From positions 124,001-188,000 of the forward strand of contig NZ_JBBEWC010000003.1 of assembly GCF_037860775.1 (NCBI RefSeq): a stretch of DNA of 64,000 bases, in the 5' to 3' direction. This DNA comes from Emticicia soli (GTDB taxonomy: Bacteria; Bacteroidota; Bacteroidia; Cytophagales; Spirosomataceae). The notes below the pieces were generated by a model. It saw only the letters and a program-made list of their open reading frames with translations, did no database searches and was not told the DNA's origin. This document shows, piece after piece, positions 27,132 through 35,418 of this stretch (the first letter of the stretch is position 1; the number at the start of each line of letters is the position of its first letter). Both the position numbers and the translations under genes were made by a program.

Positions 27132-28175
27132 ATGCAATCAAGAAGAAAATTTATACGCTGGTCGGCCTTAAGCTTACCCTTTATGTCGGTAACGAAGGCT
27201 TTTTCTAACAAAAACACAATAGCTAACAAACCCATTGTAGTGTCTACCTGGGACAGTGGCTTGGCCGTAAACGCCGAAGCATGGAAGGTGCTAAAGAAAA
27301 ACGGCCGTGCACTAGATGCCGTAGAAGTAGCCGCTAATTCGATTGAAGATACCATTAATTGTTGCGTAGGTTTAGGCGGAAACCCTGACCGTGACGGAAA
27401 GGTAACGCTAGATGCGTGTATAATGGACGAAAAAGCCAATTGTGGTTCGGTGGCCTTTTTGCAGCACATTAAACACCCTATTTCCGTGGCTCGTAAATTA
27501 ATGGAAACTACGCCACACGTAATGCTTGTGGGTGATGGTGCCTTACAATTTGCGCTGGAAAACGGTTTCAAAAGAGAACCAGACAAGCTATCGGACGATG
27601 CCGCAAAAACCTATAAAGAATGGTTGAAGAAGTCGGAATACAAGCCTGTAATCAATATTGAGCAGCAACAAATTAAAGCCAAGAAGTCGGGTAGTGGGCC
27701 ATTTGCACCAAGTTATTTTGACGATGGCACTGCCAACCACGATACCATGGGTACTATCGCCTTAGATGCCGCTAGCAATCTTTCGGGTGCTTGTACAACA
27801 AGTGGTATGGCGTTTAAATTGCATGGCCGTGTAGGTGATTCGCCTATTATTGGTGCAGGTTTGTTTGTTGATAACGAAATTGGCGCGGCTACCTCATCAG
27901 GCCAGGGCGAAGAAGTAATCAGAGTAGCCGGAACCCATTTGGTTGTAGAAATGATGCGTTTGGGCAAAACACCCGAAGAAGCCTGCAAAATAGCAGTTGA
28001 GCGTATCGTGAAAATAAACCCTGAAAAAGCCAAAGGCTTTCAGGTAGGTTTTATTGCCATTAACAAACAAGGCGAATACGGTGCTTATTCTATTCAGCAT
28101 GGTTTTAGTTATTCGGTTACCCTTGCCGACGATGGCGGTAAAGTATATATGGCAAAGAGCCATTTCCCTAAGTAA
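27132..28175 (+). CDS. Glycosylasparaginase (N4-(beta-GlcNAc)-asparaginase)
   Basis: 347 residues. N-terminal nucleophile hydrolase that cleaves the GlcNAc-asparagine bond left after N-glycan trimming. The self-processing site is D204-T205 in NHDTMGTIALD: T205 becomes the new N-terminus and catalytic nucleophile. GRVGDSPIIGAGLFVDNEIGA and the SGQGEEVIR segment are the usual substrate-binding blocks. The N-terminus (SRRKFIRWSALSLPF) looks twin-arginine-like, so it is probably exported. It sits between two fucosidases, which strongly suggests a glyco-asparagine substrate. Confidence 0.93.
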   Translation: MQSRRKFIRWSALSLPFMSVTKAFSNKNTIANKPIVVSTWDSGLAVNAEAWKVLKKNGRALDAVEVAANSIEDTINCCVGLGGNPDRDGKVTLDACIMDEKANCGSVAFLQHIKHPISVARKLMETTPHVMLVGDGALQFALENGFKREPDKLSDDAAKTYKEWLKKSEYKPVINIEQQQIKAKKSGSGPFAPSYFDDGTANHDTMGTIALDAASNLSGACTTSGMAFKLHGRVGDSPIIGAGLFVDNEIGAATSSGQGEEVIRVAGTHLVVEMMRLGKTPEEACKIAVERIVKINPEKAKGFQVGFIAINKQGEYGAYSIQHGFSYSVTLADDGGKVYMAKSHFPK

Positions 28176-28203
28176 ACTTATATCCTATAATAATTAGTAC
28201 AGT

Positions 28204-28236
28204 AGGCGTGTCACGATTCAAAAACGCGGCACGCCT
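28204..28236 (+). terminator. Hairpin between glycosylasparaginase and second GH29
   Basis: AGGCGTG (28204-28210) pairs with CACGCCT (28230-28236), with further partial pairing inside. It may separate or attenuate the downstream genes. Confidence 0.5.
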
Positions 28237-28265
28237 TTCTACTAAGTCAATCTTAACCTATTCAC

Positions 28266-29642
28266 ATGAAAAAATACCTTCTAATCCTTACAACGTTGGT
28301 ATGTTTACAAACATACGCACAATATCAACCCAACTGGCAGAGCCTTGACCAACGCCAAACCCCTGCTTGGTTCGAAGACGCCAAATTTGGTATTTTTATT
28401 CACTGGGGTATCTACTCTGTGCCTGCATGGGCAACCAACTCAAATGCCGATGGTTTTGGTAGCGGCTATTCCGAATGGTACTGGCAACGCCTTTTTGCAC
28501 CAAATCTTAAAATTCATAAGGAATTTGTAGCATTTCATGAGAAAAACTATGGCAAAAGCTCATACCAGGATTTTGTACAAGGTTTCAAAGCCGAACTATT
28601 TCAACCCGACGATTGGGCAAAGATATTTGAGCAAGCCGGAGCAAAATATGTAGTGCTTACCTCAAAACACCACGAAGGTTTCACACTATGGCCAAGTGCG
28701 CAATCATGGAACTGGAATGCTGTAGATGTTGGCCCGCACCGAGATTTAGCCGGAGATTTATCAAAGGCTGTAAAGGCTAAGAACCTACACATGGGTTACT
28801 ACTATTCATTATACGAGTGGTTTAATCCAAACTATAAAAGCGATGTAAACAGCTATGTAGACCAGCACATGATTCCACAGATGAAAGACCTCGTTACAAA
28901 ATACGAGCCTGATATTTTGTGGACAGACGGCGAGTGGGACCACCCTGCCAAAACATGGAAGAGCGAAGAATTTCTGTCGTGGCTTTACAACGAATCTCCG
29001 GTAAAAAACAGTGTAGTTGTAAATGACCGATGGGGGAATGATACCAAAAGCAAACATGGTAGCTTTTATACATCTGAATATGGGCATGGCGGTACTGATA
29101 ATTCACTAACCAATGGTTTTGCAAGACCTTGGGAAGAATGCCGTGGTATTGGTGAATCATTCGGTTATAATCGTAATGAAAACTTAGATGTGTACCAAAC
29201 AGGCGAGCAATTGGTGCATCAATTAGTAGATATAGTAGCACGTGGTGGTAATTTCTTATTAAATATCGGGCCAACGGCCGACGGGCGTATTCCGGTTATT
29301 ATGCAACAACGCCTGCGAGAAATAGGCAACTGGATGAAGGTAAACGGCAATGCAATTTATGGCACACGCAAGTGGGATAAAGCTCCGGCTTATACAAAAG
29401 AGTCGAAGTTGCATTTTACGCAAAAAGGTAAGAGCATTTACGCTATAGCCAGTAAATGGCAAGAGACCATTACAGTTGAAAACGTAGAAAAACCTGCTAA
29501 AATAAAATTGCTGGGTTTTGATGGCGACATAAAATTTAGCTATAAAAACAAAGTGCTTACTATTATGGCACCGCAGGTGAATCCGAATACTATTCCGTGC
29601 CAATATGCCTGGACTTACGAACTCACAGACGCCCTGAAATAA
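28266..29642 (+). CDS. GH29 alpha-L-fucosidase (second copy)
   Basis: 458 residues with a Sec signal peptide (1-18, ending QTYAQ). Motifs: FIHWGIYSVPAWA, KHHEGFTLWPS, nucleophile aspartate D221 in ILWTDGEWDHP, and the SEYGHGG loop with a candidate acid/base glutamate. The W-x-D-G-E-W form and the broad EYGHGG loop differ from the first copy, so the two probably prefer different linkages, for example core versus antennal fucose. This is inference. The stop codon is one base before the start of the next hydrolase. Confidence 0.93.
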   Translation: MKKYLLILTTLVCLQTYAQYQPNWQSLDQRQTPAWFEDAKFGIFIHWGIYSVPAWATNSNADGFGSGYSEWYWQRLFAPNLKIHKEFVAFHEKNYGKSSYQDFVQGFKAELFQPDDWAKIFEQAGAKYVVLTSKHHEGFTLWPSAQSWNWNAVDVGPHRDLAGDLSKAVKAKNLHMGYYYSLYEWFNPNYKSDVNSYVDQHMIPQMKDLVTKYEPDILWTDGEWDHPAKTWKSEEFLSWLYNESPVKNSVVVNDRWGNDTKSKHGSFYTSEYGHGGTDNSLTNGFARPWEECRGIGESFGYNRNENLDVYQTGEQLVHQLVDIVARGGNFLLNIGPTADGRIPVIMQQRLREIGNWMKVNGNAIYGTRKWDKAPAYTKESKLHFTQKGKSIYAIASKWQETITVENVEKPAKIKLLGFDGDIKFSYKNKVLTIMAPQVNPNTIPCQYAWTYELTDALK

Positions 29643-29643
29643 T

Positions 29644-31812
29644 ATGCTATACCATAAGACCCTACACTATCTGTTAATTATTAGCTTATTAGCAGTGAAT
29701 ACTGTATTTGCCCAAACAAGCGGCAAGGACTGGTTGATTGAGCCTTTTACCCAAAAAAGTGAGGTAAAAGTATTGCAGAATGGCAAATTACTCGAAATTA
29801 CCAACGGACTCATTAGCCGACAAATAAGAATTAGCCCGAATGCCGCTACGGTAAGTTTCAAAAACTTGACTACTAACGAGCAATTTGTGCGTTCGGTGAG
29901 ACCCGAAGCCCGTATTGTGATTGATGGTAAGGCTTATTATATCGGAGGTTTATATGGGCAGAAAGAACATGGCTATCTATTGGAAGAATGGATAGGACAA
30001 CTAACCGCAAAGCCAGACGATTTTCAGTTTGTGCGCTACGAAACAGGTGAAGTAAAACCACATTTTGATTGGAAAACTACTACCTGGACAGCCAATCGAA
30101 ACCAACCTACGGGCAAAAGCCTTGTGCTATTCTTTAAATCTGACTTACCTGCGCTGAAAGGCATTGAGGTAGCAGTGCATTACGAGGTATTTGATGGAAT
30201 TCCGCTTTTAAGCAAATGGGTGAGTGTCAGTAATAAATCGACGAGTACTTTTAAACTAACACAGGTAGTGAATGAAATATTGGCTACACCCGAAGAAGAA
30301 TCGGCTGTAGTAGGCAAGCCCGAAAAGATGAAAAAGCCTCAGAAACTTTACATCGAAAACAATTTTGCTTACAATAACGCTATGCGCTATGAACTATCAG
30401 ACCAGGCTACCCATTGGAAAATTGACAGCTCGTACACATCACAGGTGAATTATGATTACGGAACGCCATGTGTAGTAGAAGTTTACCCGACGCTTGGCGT
30501 TGGTGTAGACCTTCCTGTAAATGATACCTACAAGTCTATACGTTCGTATGAATTGCTTTTAGATAGTTATGATAGAGAACGAAATGGACTGGCAAGACGC
30601 AAGATGTATCGTACCATTGCGCCTTGGACAACCCAGAACCCAATCTTCATGCACCTTATCAGCACCGACCCTGCTACAGTAAAAAACGTAATAGACCAGT
30701 GTGCCGAAACGGGCTACGAAATGGTGATTTTAAGTTTTGGCAGTGGCCTGAATATGGAAGATGCCTCTGATGCCAATATCAGAAAATTCAAAGAACTGGC
30801 CGATTATGCCCATAGTAAAGGAATTAAATTGGGTGGATATTCATTATTCAGCAGCCGAAGAATTGACGACGAAAATGATGTAATAGACCCCGTAACAGGC
30901 TTGCCCGATAAAGGTGCCTTCTTTGGGCATGCGCCTTGTTTAGCCAGTAAATGGGGTATTAACTATATTGCAAGCTTAAAGAAATTTATCAGCGAAACAG
31001 GCTTCGACCTGCTTGAGCATGATGGCCCTTATCCCGGCGATGTGTGTGCGTCTACCAAACACCCTGGCCACAAAGGCCTAGATGATTCGCAATGGGTACA
31101 AATGCAAATGCAAAAAGAGTTTTATCAATGGCTTAATGCCCGTGGCGTTTATATCAATGCGCCTGACTGGTATTTTCTGGATGGCTCGCACAAAATAGCT
31201 TTGGGTTATAGAGAGGTAAATTTTTCTTTATCGAGAGAGCAACAGAAGATTCTGAATCGCCAGAATATTTATGATGGCACATGGGATAAAATACCGTCGA
31301 TGGGCTGGGGCTTTGTGCCACTCACCAAATATCAGGGTGGGGGAGCAGAGGCGGTACTTGAACCTCTAAGTGAGCATCTGAAAGATTATAAACAATTAAT
31401 GATGCAATACTACGGGGCAGGTATACAGGCGTGTTATCGTGGGCCACGCCTATACGATACCGATGCTACCAAGAAAGTTGTAATAGAAACCATTAACTGG
31501 TATAAGCAATACAGAGATATTCTGAATGCCGACATTATCCACCTACGTCGCCCTGATGGCAGAGACTGGGACGGAATCATGCACGTGAATCCGGCACTAT
31601 CTACGAAAGGACTTGTCATGCTTTACAATCCGTTGAAAGAGAGTATCAAACGCACTATCAAATTACCCCTTTATTATACAGGTTTAAGTAAAGAAGCTAA
31701 AGTCAGAATTGAAAATGGCAAGTCTACTACTTACCAGCTTAATAGAGATTATTCAATAGAAATTACTGTTCAGTTACCTGCCGAAGGTTATACATGGCTG
31801 GTGGTAGAGTAA
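29644..31812 (+). CDS. Putative alpha-galactosidase-like (clan GH-D-like) glycoside hydrolase
   Basis: 722 residues with a signal peptide (1-23). An N-terminal beta-sandwich (about 30-330) precedes a TIM-barrel-like core with EMVILSFGSGLNMEDAS, KGIKLGGYSLFSSRR and LLEHDGPYPGDVCAS (D460 is the best nucleophile candidate). Another acidic loop is INAPDWYFLDGSHK. The C-terminal beta-domain contains LRRPDGRDWDGIMHVNP. The pattern resembles alpha-galactosidase or alpha-N-acetylgalactosaminidase proteins of the GH27/GH36 clan, but the family cannot be fixed by eye. It directly follows the second fucosidase and may remove alpha-linked Gal or GalNAc. Confidence 0.7.
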   Translation: MLYHKTLHYLLIISLLAVNTVFAQTSGKDWLIEPFTQKSEVKVLQNGKLLEITNGLISRQIRISPNAATVSFKNLTTNEQFVRSVRPEARIVIDGKAYYIGGLYGQKEHGYLLEEWIGQLTAKPDDFQFVRYETGEVKPHFDWKTTTWTANRNQPTGKSLVLFFKSDLPALKGIEVAVHYEVFDGIPLLSKWVSVSNKSTSTFKLTQVVNEILATPEEESAVVGKPEKMKKPQKLYIENNFAYNNAMRYELSDQATHWKIDSSYTSQVNYDYGTPCVVEVYPTLGVGVDLPVNDTYKSIRSYELLLDSYDRERNGLARRKMYRTIAPWTTQNPIFMHLISTDPATVKNVIDQCAETGYEMVILSFGSGLNMEDASDANIRKFKELADYAHSKGIKLGGYSLFSSRRIDDENDVIDPVTGLPDKGAFFGHAPCLASKWGINYIASLKKFISETGFDLLEHDGPYPGDVCASTKHPGHKGLDDSQWVQMQMQKEFYQWLNARGVYINAPDWYFLDGSHKIALGYREVNFSLSREQQKILNRQNIYDGTWDKIPSMGWGFVPLTKYQGGGAEAVLEPLSEHLKDYKQLMMQYYGAGIQACYRGPRLYDTDATKKVVIETINWYKQYRDILNADIIHLRRPDGRDWDGIMHVNPALSTKGLVMLYNPLKESIKRTIKLPLYYTGLSKEAKVRIENGKSTTYQLNRDYSIEITVQLPAEGYTWLVVE

Positions 31813-31836
31813 ATTTAAAACCAAATCCAAAGAAAA

Positions 31837-32796
31837 ATGAAAATCAAATCATTGTTGTTTGCTCTGTTTATCGTTCATTTAAGTATCACTTCATTATCCG
31901 CACAAAAAAAGGAGTTTAAGGTGGTAGGGTATTACACCCCGTCTATGCCACCTGAAAAACTCCCGATGGATTTACTGACCCACATCAATTATTCGTTTGC
32001 TATTCCTGCCAAAACGGGTGATACTTTATTGCCGATTGGTCAGCCTGAAAATCTGAAAAGTTTAGTAAAAATTGCCCATCAACATAAAAAATCGGTGTTT
32101 ATCTCTATCGGTGGCTGGGGTATTGGCGACGAAGGTGGTGATGATACCCGTTTCCACAAAATGGCTGAGCGTGTCGAAGGTCGTCATACATTTGTTTGTA
32201 ACGTGATGCAATTTGTAAGAACTTACCAAGTTGATGGTGTAGATTTAGACTGGGAATATCCAGACGAAAACAGCCCTTCTGCTGACCATTATGTGAGTCT
32301 GGTTTCGGAACTAGCTGATTCATTACACAGAAAAGGTAAAAAACTAACAGCAGCTGTTATCTCTTATGGTGCCAAAGGCGGTGGTGTTAAAAAAGAGGCA
32401 TTCGATAAAATGGACTGGTTGAACCTGATGGCCTATGATGCCGATTATGGTCCTGATTACGTTGTAGCGCATTCGCCTTATTCGTTAGCTGTAAAAAGCC
32501 TTGATTATTGGATAAAAGAGCGTGGCTTACCTGCACATAAAGCCGTATTAGGCTTACCTTTCTATGCTAAAAAAGGCATGGGCAATTATGGGCCGGGTTA
32601 TAGCGATTTAATAAAAGATGGTGCAAGCTCTTATGATGATTATTGGAAAGGCTCATTCTATAACGGAACTATTACGATAGAAAACAAAACGAAATTAGCC
32701 AAACAGCGGGGTTGTGGTGGCGTAATGATTTGGGAAATTGTACTTGATACTACCGACGAAACTTCTTTGCTAAAAGCAATTCAAAGAAGTAAATAA
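31837..32796 (+). CDS. GH18 family glycosidase (chitinase / endo-GlcNAcase type)
   Basis: 319 residues with a signal peptide (1-23, ending SLSAQ). The GH18 catalytic motif is intact: D133-G-V-D136-L-D138-W-E140, with E140 the acid and substrate-assisted catalysis expected. SIGGWG and MAYDADYG are the other family blocks. It lacks carbohydrate-binding modules. In this setting the likely role is cleavage of the chitobiose core of N-glycans (endo-beta-N-acetylglucosaminidase), but a small chitinase is the plain alternative. It is the last plus-strand gene of the locus, 24 bases after the clan-D-like hydrolase. Confidence 0.9.
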   Translation: MKIKSLLFALFIVHLSITSLSAQKKEFKVVGYYTPSMPPEKLPMDLLTHINYSFAIPAKTGDTLLPIGQPENLKSLVKIAHQHKKSVFISIGGWGIGDEGGDDTRFHKMAERVEGRHTFVCNVMQFVRTYQVDGVDLDWEYPDENSPSADHYVSLVSELADSLHRKGKKLTAAVISYGAKGGGVKKEAFDKMDWLNLMAYDADYGPDYVVAHSPYSLAVKSLDYWIKERGLPAHKAVLGLPFYAKKGMGNYGPGYSDLIKDGASSYDDYWKGSFYNGTITIENKTKLAKQRGCGGVMIWEIVLDTTDETSLLKAIQRSK

Positions 32797-32820
32797 TTAT
32801 AGAAATATTTAACCTTTATC

Positions 32821-32858
32821 CCCCTCTCCACTGTTGGAGAGGGGCTAGGGATGAGGTT
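32821..32858. repeat. Solitary palindromic repeat with AGGGGCTAGGG tail
   Basis: CCCCTCTCCA (32821-32830) and TGGAGAGGGG (32835-32844) form a perfect 10-bp stem, followed by CTAGGGATGAGGTTCTT. The outer part of the 57251-57279 repeat of the DUF559 element has the same order: CCCCTTTAGGGG, then CTAGGGGTTCTT. It sits between convergent genes, so it can also terminate transcription. Confidence 0.7.
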
Positions 32859-32859
32859 C

Positions 32860-34038
32860 TTATATCTTCAATTTAATACCAATCTTCCTGAGTAACGCTG
32901 TAATACCAATCACTACTAAAGAAAATATCATAGATTTAATTAAACCTACAAAGCCAAAAGTAAGACCTACCGGCAGGCTAAGAGGAATAAAATAAACAAC
33001 GTATGGTATCAGATAACAAGTAAGCGTGCTTGTACCTGCTGGCTTTATAAAGCTAAACCAGTGCGCTTTGTGCTGCAAATCTACGAGCCAATAAATAAAG
33101 GCATAGGTAATAAAAGCAATGCCGCAACAGATAAACACCCACGTAGGTGTTGCATATATTTTCGATATGATAAAGAAGTTTCTCAGGAACATACCCATCA
33201 CCACCATCACAATTCCTAAGCTAGTGTAAATATACACAAGCTTAACTTTATTGGTAGGAGTATAAAAACGCTCTAGTAGCAAAGTGGTTAATATACCCGA
33301 GAATGTAAAAACGGCGAAGGCCCCGTTTGCCAGAATCCAGTCATGAGGGCCGCTTGACCATATTGCACTTAACCAGTTTGCATGGCCTGCAATACACAAC
33401 AAATTGAAAAATATCCAAGAAGCTATCAGCAAAGTATTGTTTCGGTGCAGGAATAGATACAGAATAGCGCAGGTAAGGTAAGTCCAGCCGATAAGGCCCA
33501 GAATACCCCACCATTGTGGTTTCATAATCTCAGCTTTCTCTCCACCTCTGAACTTATAGGCTAGAAAAACCAAGATAACTACGCCAAGTATTTGCAAACC
33601 ATTGAAAAGATACTTTTTACTGCCTTCGCTTTTAGGATATACATTCCAGATAAGAAAGAATGCCACAACGGCACTTATTTGAAACGTCATTTGGCTCATG
33701 CCAGTAGCTTCGGCGTTTATCTCGGGAATATTTACTGTAAAAAGTCCCATTACCAATAAGGCGATAGAACGTAGTACAATATGCTGAATTATCTGAAAAT
33801 TGTTTTCGCCTTTTCCGATTCTGGCTTTAATAGCAAATGGTATCGACATACCAACAATAAACAAAAAACAAGGAAAGATAATATCTGAAAAACCAAGGAA
33901 ATCAACGTGTGCTTCTGAGTGTTGCAGCCAGTCAGGAATCCCCGTCAGCGTCCAGAAATCATTCACAAAAATCATCAGGAGCATAGTAATTGCCCGAAAT
34001 ACATCAATAGAAGCAATACGTTTTAAAGAGGTTTCCAT
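32860..34038 (-). CDS. NagX-like / heparan-alpha-glucosaminide N-acetyltransferase-type membrane protein
   Basis: 392 residues with about ten membrane helices. It opens with RIASIDVFRAITMLLMIFVND, and the second block (FSDIIFPCFLFIVGMSIPF) is characteristic of the DUF5009/HGSNAT group. The human relative acetylates terminal glucosamine in lysosomes, and bacterial members (NagX) often sit in GlcNAc utilisation clusters. A role in handling amino-sugars freed by the GH20 and GH18 enzymes is therefore reasonable but inferred. A run of nine G lies just upstream of the start codon (34043-34051 on the plus strand). Confidence 0.8.
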   Translation of the reverse strand: METSLKRIASIDVFRAITMLLMIFVNDFWTLTGIPDWLQHSEAHVDFLGFSDIIFPCFLFIVGMSIPFAIKARIGKGENNFQIIQHIVLRSIALLVMGLFTVNIPEINAEATGMSQMTFQISAVVAFFLIWNVYPKSEGSKKYLFNGLQILGVVILVFLAYKFRGGEKAEIMKPQWWGILGLIGWTYLTCAILYLFLHRNNTLLIASWIFFNLLCIAGHANWLSAIWSSGPHDWILANGAFAVFTFSGILTTLLLERFYTPTNKVKLVYIYTSLGIVMVVMGMFLRNFFIISKIYATPTWVFICCGIAFITYAFIYWLVDLQHKAHWFSFIKPAGTSTLTCYLIPYVVYFIPLSLPVGLTFGFVGLIKSMIFSLVVIGITALLRKIGIKLKI

Positions 34039-34042
34039 AAAA

Positions 34043-34051
34043 GGGGGGGGG
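34043..34051. repeat. Homopolymer G9/C9 tract in a 5' leader
   Basis: Nine G in a row on the plus strand lie four bases from the start codon of the acyltransferase gene (minus strand), in an otherwise AT-rich leader. Such tracts vary in length by slippage. Confidence 0.6.
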
Positions 34052-34084
34052 AGATGAGTGTGTTTTCAAATATCTATTTAAAAT

Positions 34085-35200
34085 TTATTTCCCTTCTTCA
34101 ATTTTCTTGATCTCATCAAACATCGCCTTGAAACAAGCTGATTGTGTGTTTTCTCCGGCTTCCGGGTTTGTTTTTACACCATAAAATTCGTCCAGAAACT
34201 GCCCGGCACCCGACCATATCGTTTGCATCATACCCTGAAAACGCTCTTTCATTACAGGTGTAACCGATTGTCTGAATCTTGCCATATCCTGCGTTTGTAT
34301 CACCGCATTTTTGGGGTTACGCCAAGGGCAGGTTATTACACTAAATCCTTTAGTTGCAAAGTAAACTGCCGTTTGGTCGGGTCTTTCATAGTGCCAGTCA
34401 CAAATCATGATGTCTTTTTCCAGCATATCTATGGCACGGTGGGTGTTGTTAAAGCTGCCTTCCCACATACCAATGCCTGTGGTTTTACCATCAATCAGGC
34501 GATCACCCCAAATCCATAGTTTTCTGTTTTTTAGTGCCAGATGATTCCTGATTTTATTTACTTCTCCGGCAAATAATTCAGCTTTATCTCTGCCGCCGCA
34601 TCTCGGGCATTTATCATCACCTATATAAAATACTTCATCCATCCCTGCATGAAAAGCATCTGCTTCAAATACCTCACATATTTCGTCTACCAATGCAAAA
34701 ACTATCTTGTGTACATCTGGGTGTAGTGGGCAATAGCTTTTGCAATAAAGGCCGTCTTCATTTGGCCAAACGTACTTCTCAGGCATTTTTACATGCGGTG
34801 TTTCATCAAACTGCGGATAAACTCTCAATAAATTATGGGTAGTCTTAGCCCATGACTGATGCCCTAGTAAATTAATCTGCGGAATAATACGGATATTGTT
34901 TTTCTGGCAGGCTTTTACCATTTTCTTTACGTCTTGCTTTGAGAGCGCAATGCTATCACGCAATTCGGGGTGGCTTTCAAACTTGTAGTTCCAATCAACA
35001 CGTAGTATAAGTGTGTTTACCTTTCTTGAAGCTAGTTCTTCATTGATAAATTTTACGAAAGTATCGACTTGCTTAGGCTGTGGAGCAGCTATACAAAAGC
35101 CTCGTACAGGGAAAAGAGTATCGATTTTTGATTGTGCAATGAGTGATTTCGAAAAAATCAGGCAGGTTAGCACAAGCAACAAAGAGATTTGCTTAATCAT
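34085..35200 (-). CDS. GH20-like beta-N-acetylhexosaminidase
   Basis: 371 residues with a signal peptide (1-22, ending SLIAQ). The GH20 catalytic pair D188-E189 is in the motif HAGMDEVF. IRIIPQINLLGHQSW and LRVDWNYKFES are other barrel segments. It lacks the extra N-terminal GH20b domain of long hexosaminidases and is shorter than most, so it may be a distinct subgroup with an unusual substrate. A cysteine pair (CPRC, just after the motif) is notable. It lies 46 bases upstream of the acyltransferase gene, probably one operon, on the strand opposite to the main enzyme series. Confidence 0.85.
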   Translation of the reverse strand: MIKQISLLLVLTCLIFSKSLIAQSKIDTLFPVRGFCIAAPQPKQVDTFVKFINEELASRKVNTLILRVDWNYKFESHPELRDSIALSKQDVKKMVKACQKNNIRIIPQINLLGHQSWAKTTHNLLRVYPQFDETPHVKMPEKYVWPNEDGLYCKSYCPLHPDVHKIVFALVDEICEVFEADAFHAGMDEVFYIGDDKCPRCGGRDKAELFAGEVNKIRNHLALKNRKLWIWGDRLIDGKTTGIGMWEGSFNNTHRAIDMLEKDIMICDWHYERPDQTAVYFATKGFSVITCPWRNPKNAVIQTQDMARFRQSVTPVMKERFQGMMQTIWSGAGQFLDEFYGVKTNPEAGENTQSACFKAMFDEIKKIEEGK

Positions 35201-35418
35201 AAAGTGTAGGTTTTTATAGAGTTGAATTGATTGACAAGTTAGGGATTATTTAAAGAAAATCAAATCAGCGAGTAGGTGTAGGGCTTGAATTAAAAAGCAG
35301 AATGTGTATGTTAAAACTCTTTACATAATTATTGAAAGGCACTTTTTCTAAATTTTTTATAGCTCGATACAACTTTTTGAGTGCTTTCTGCATTTAGTCT
35401 AAAAAGCCCCGTTTAAAC

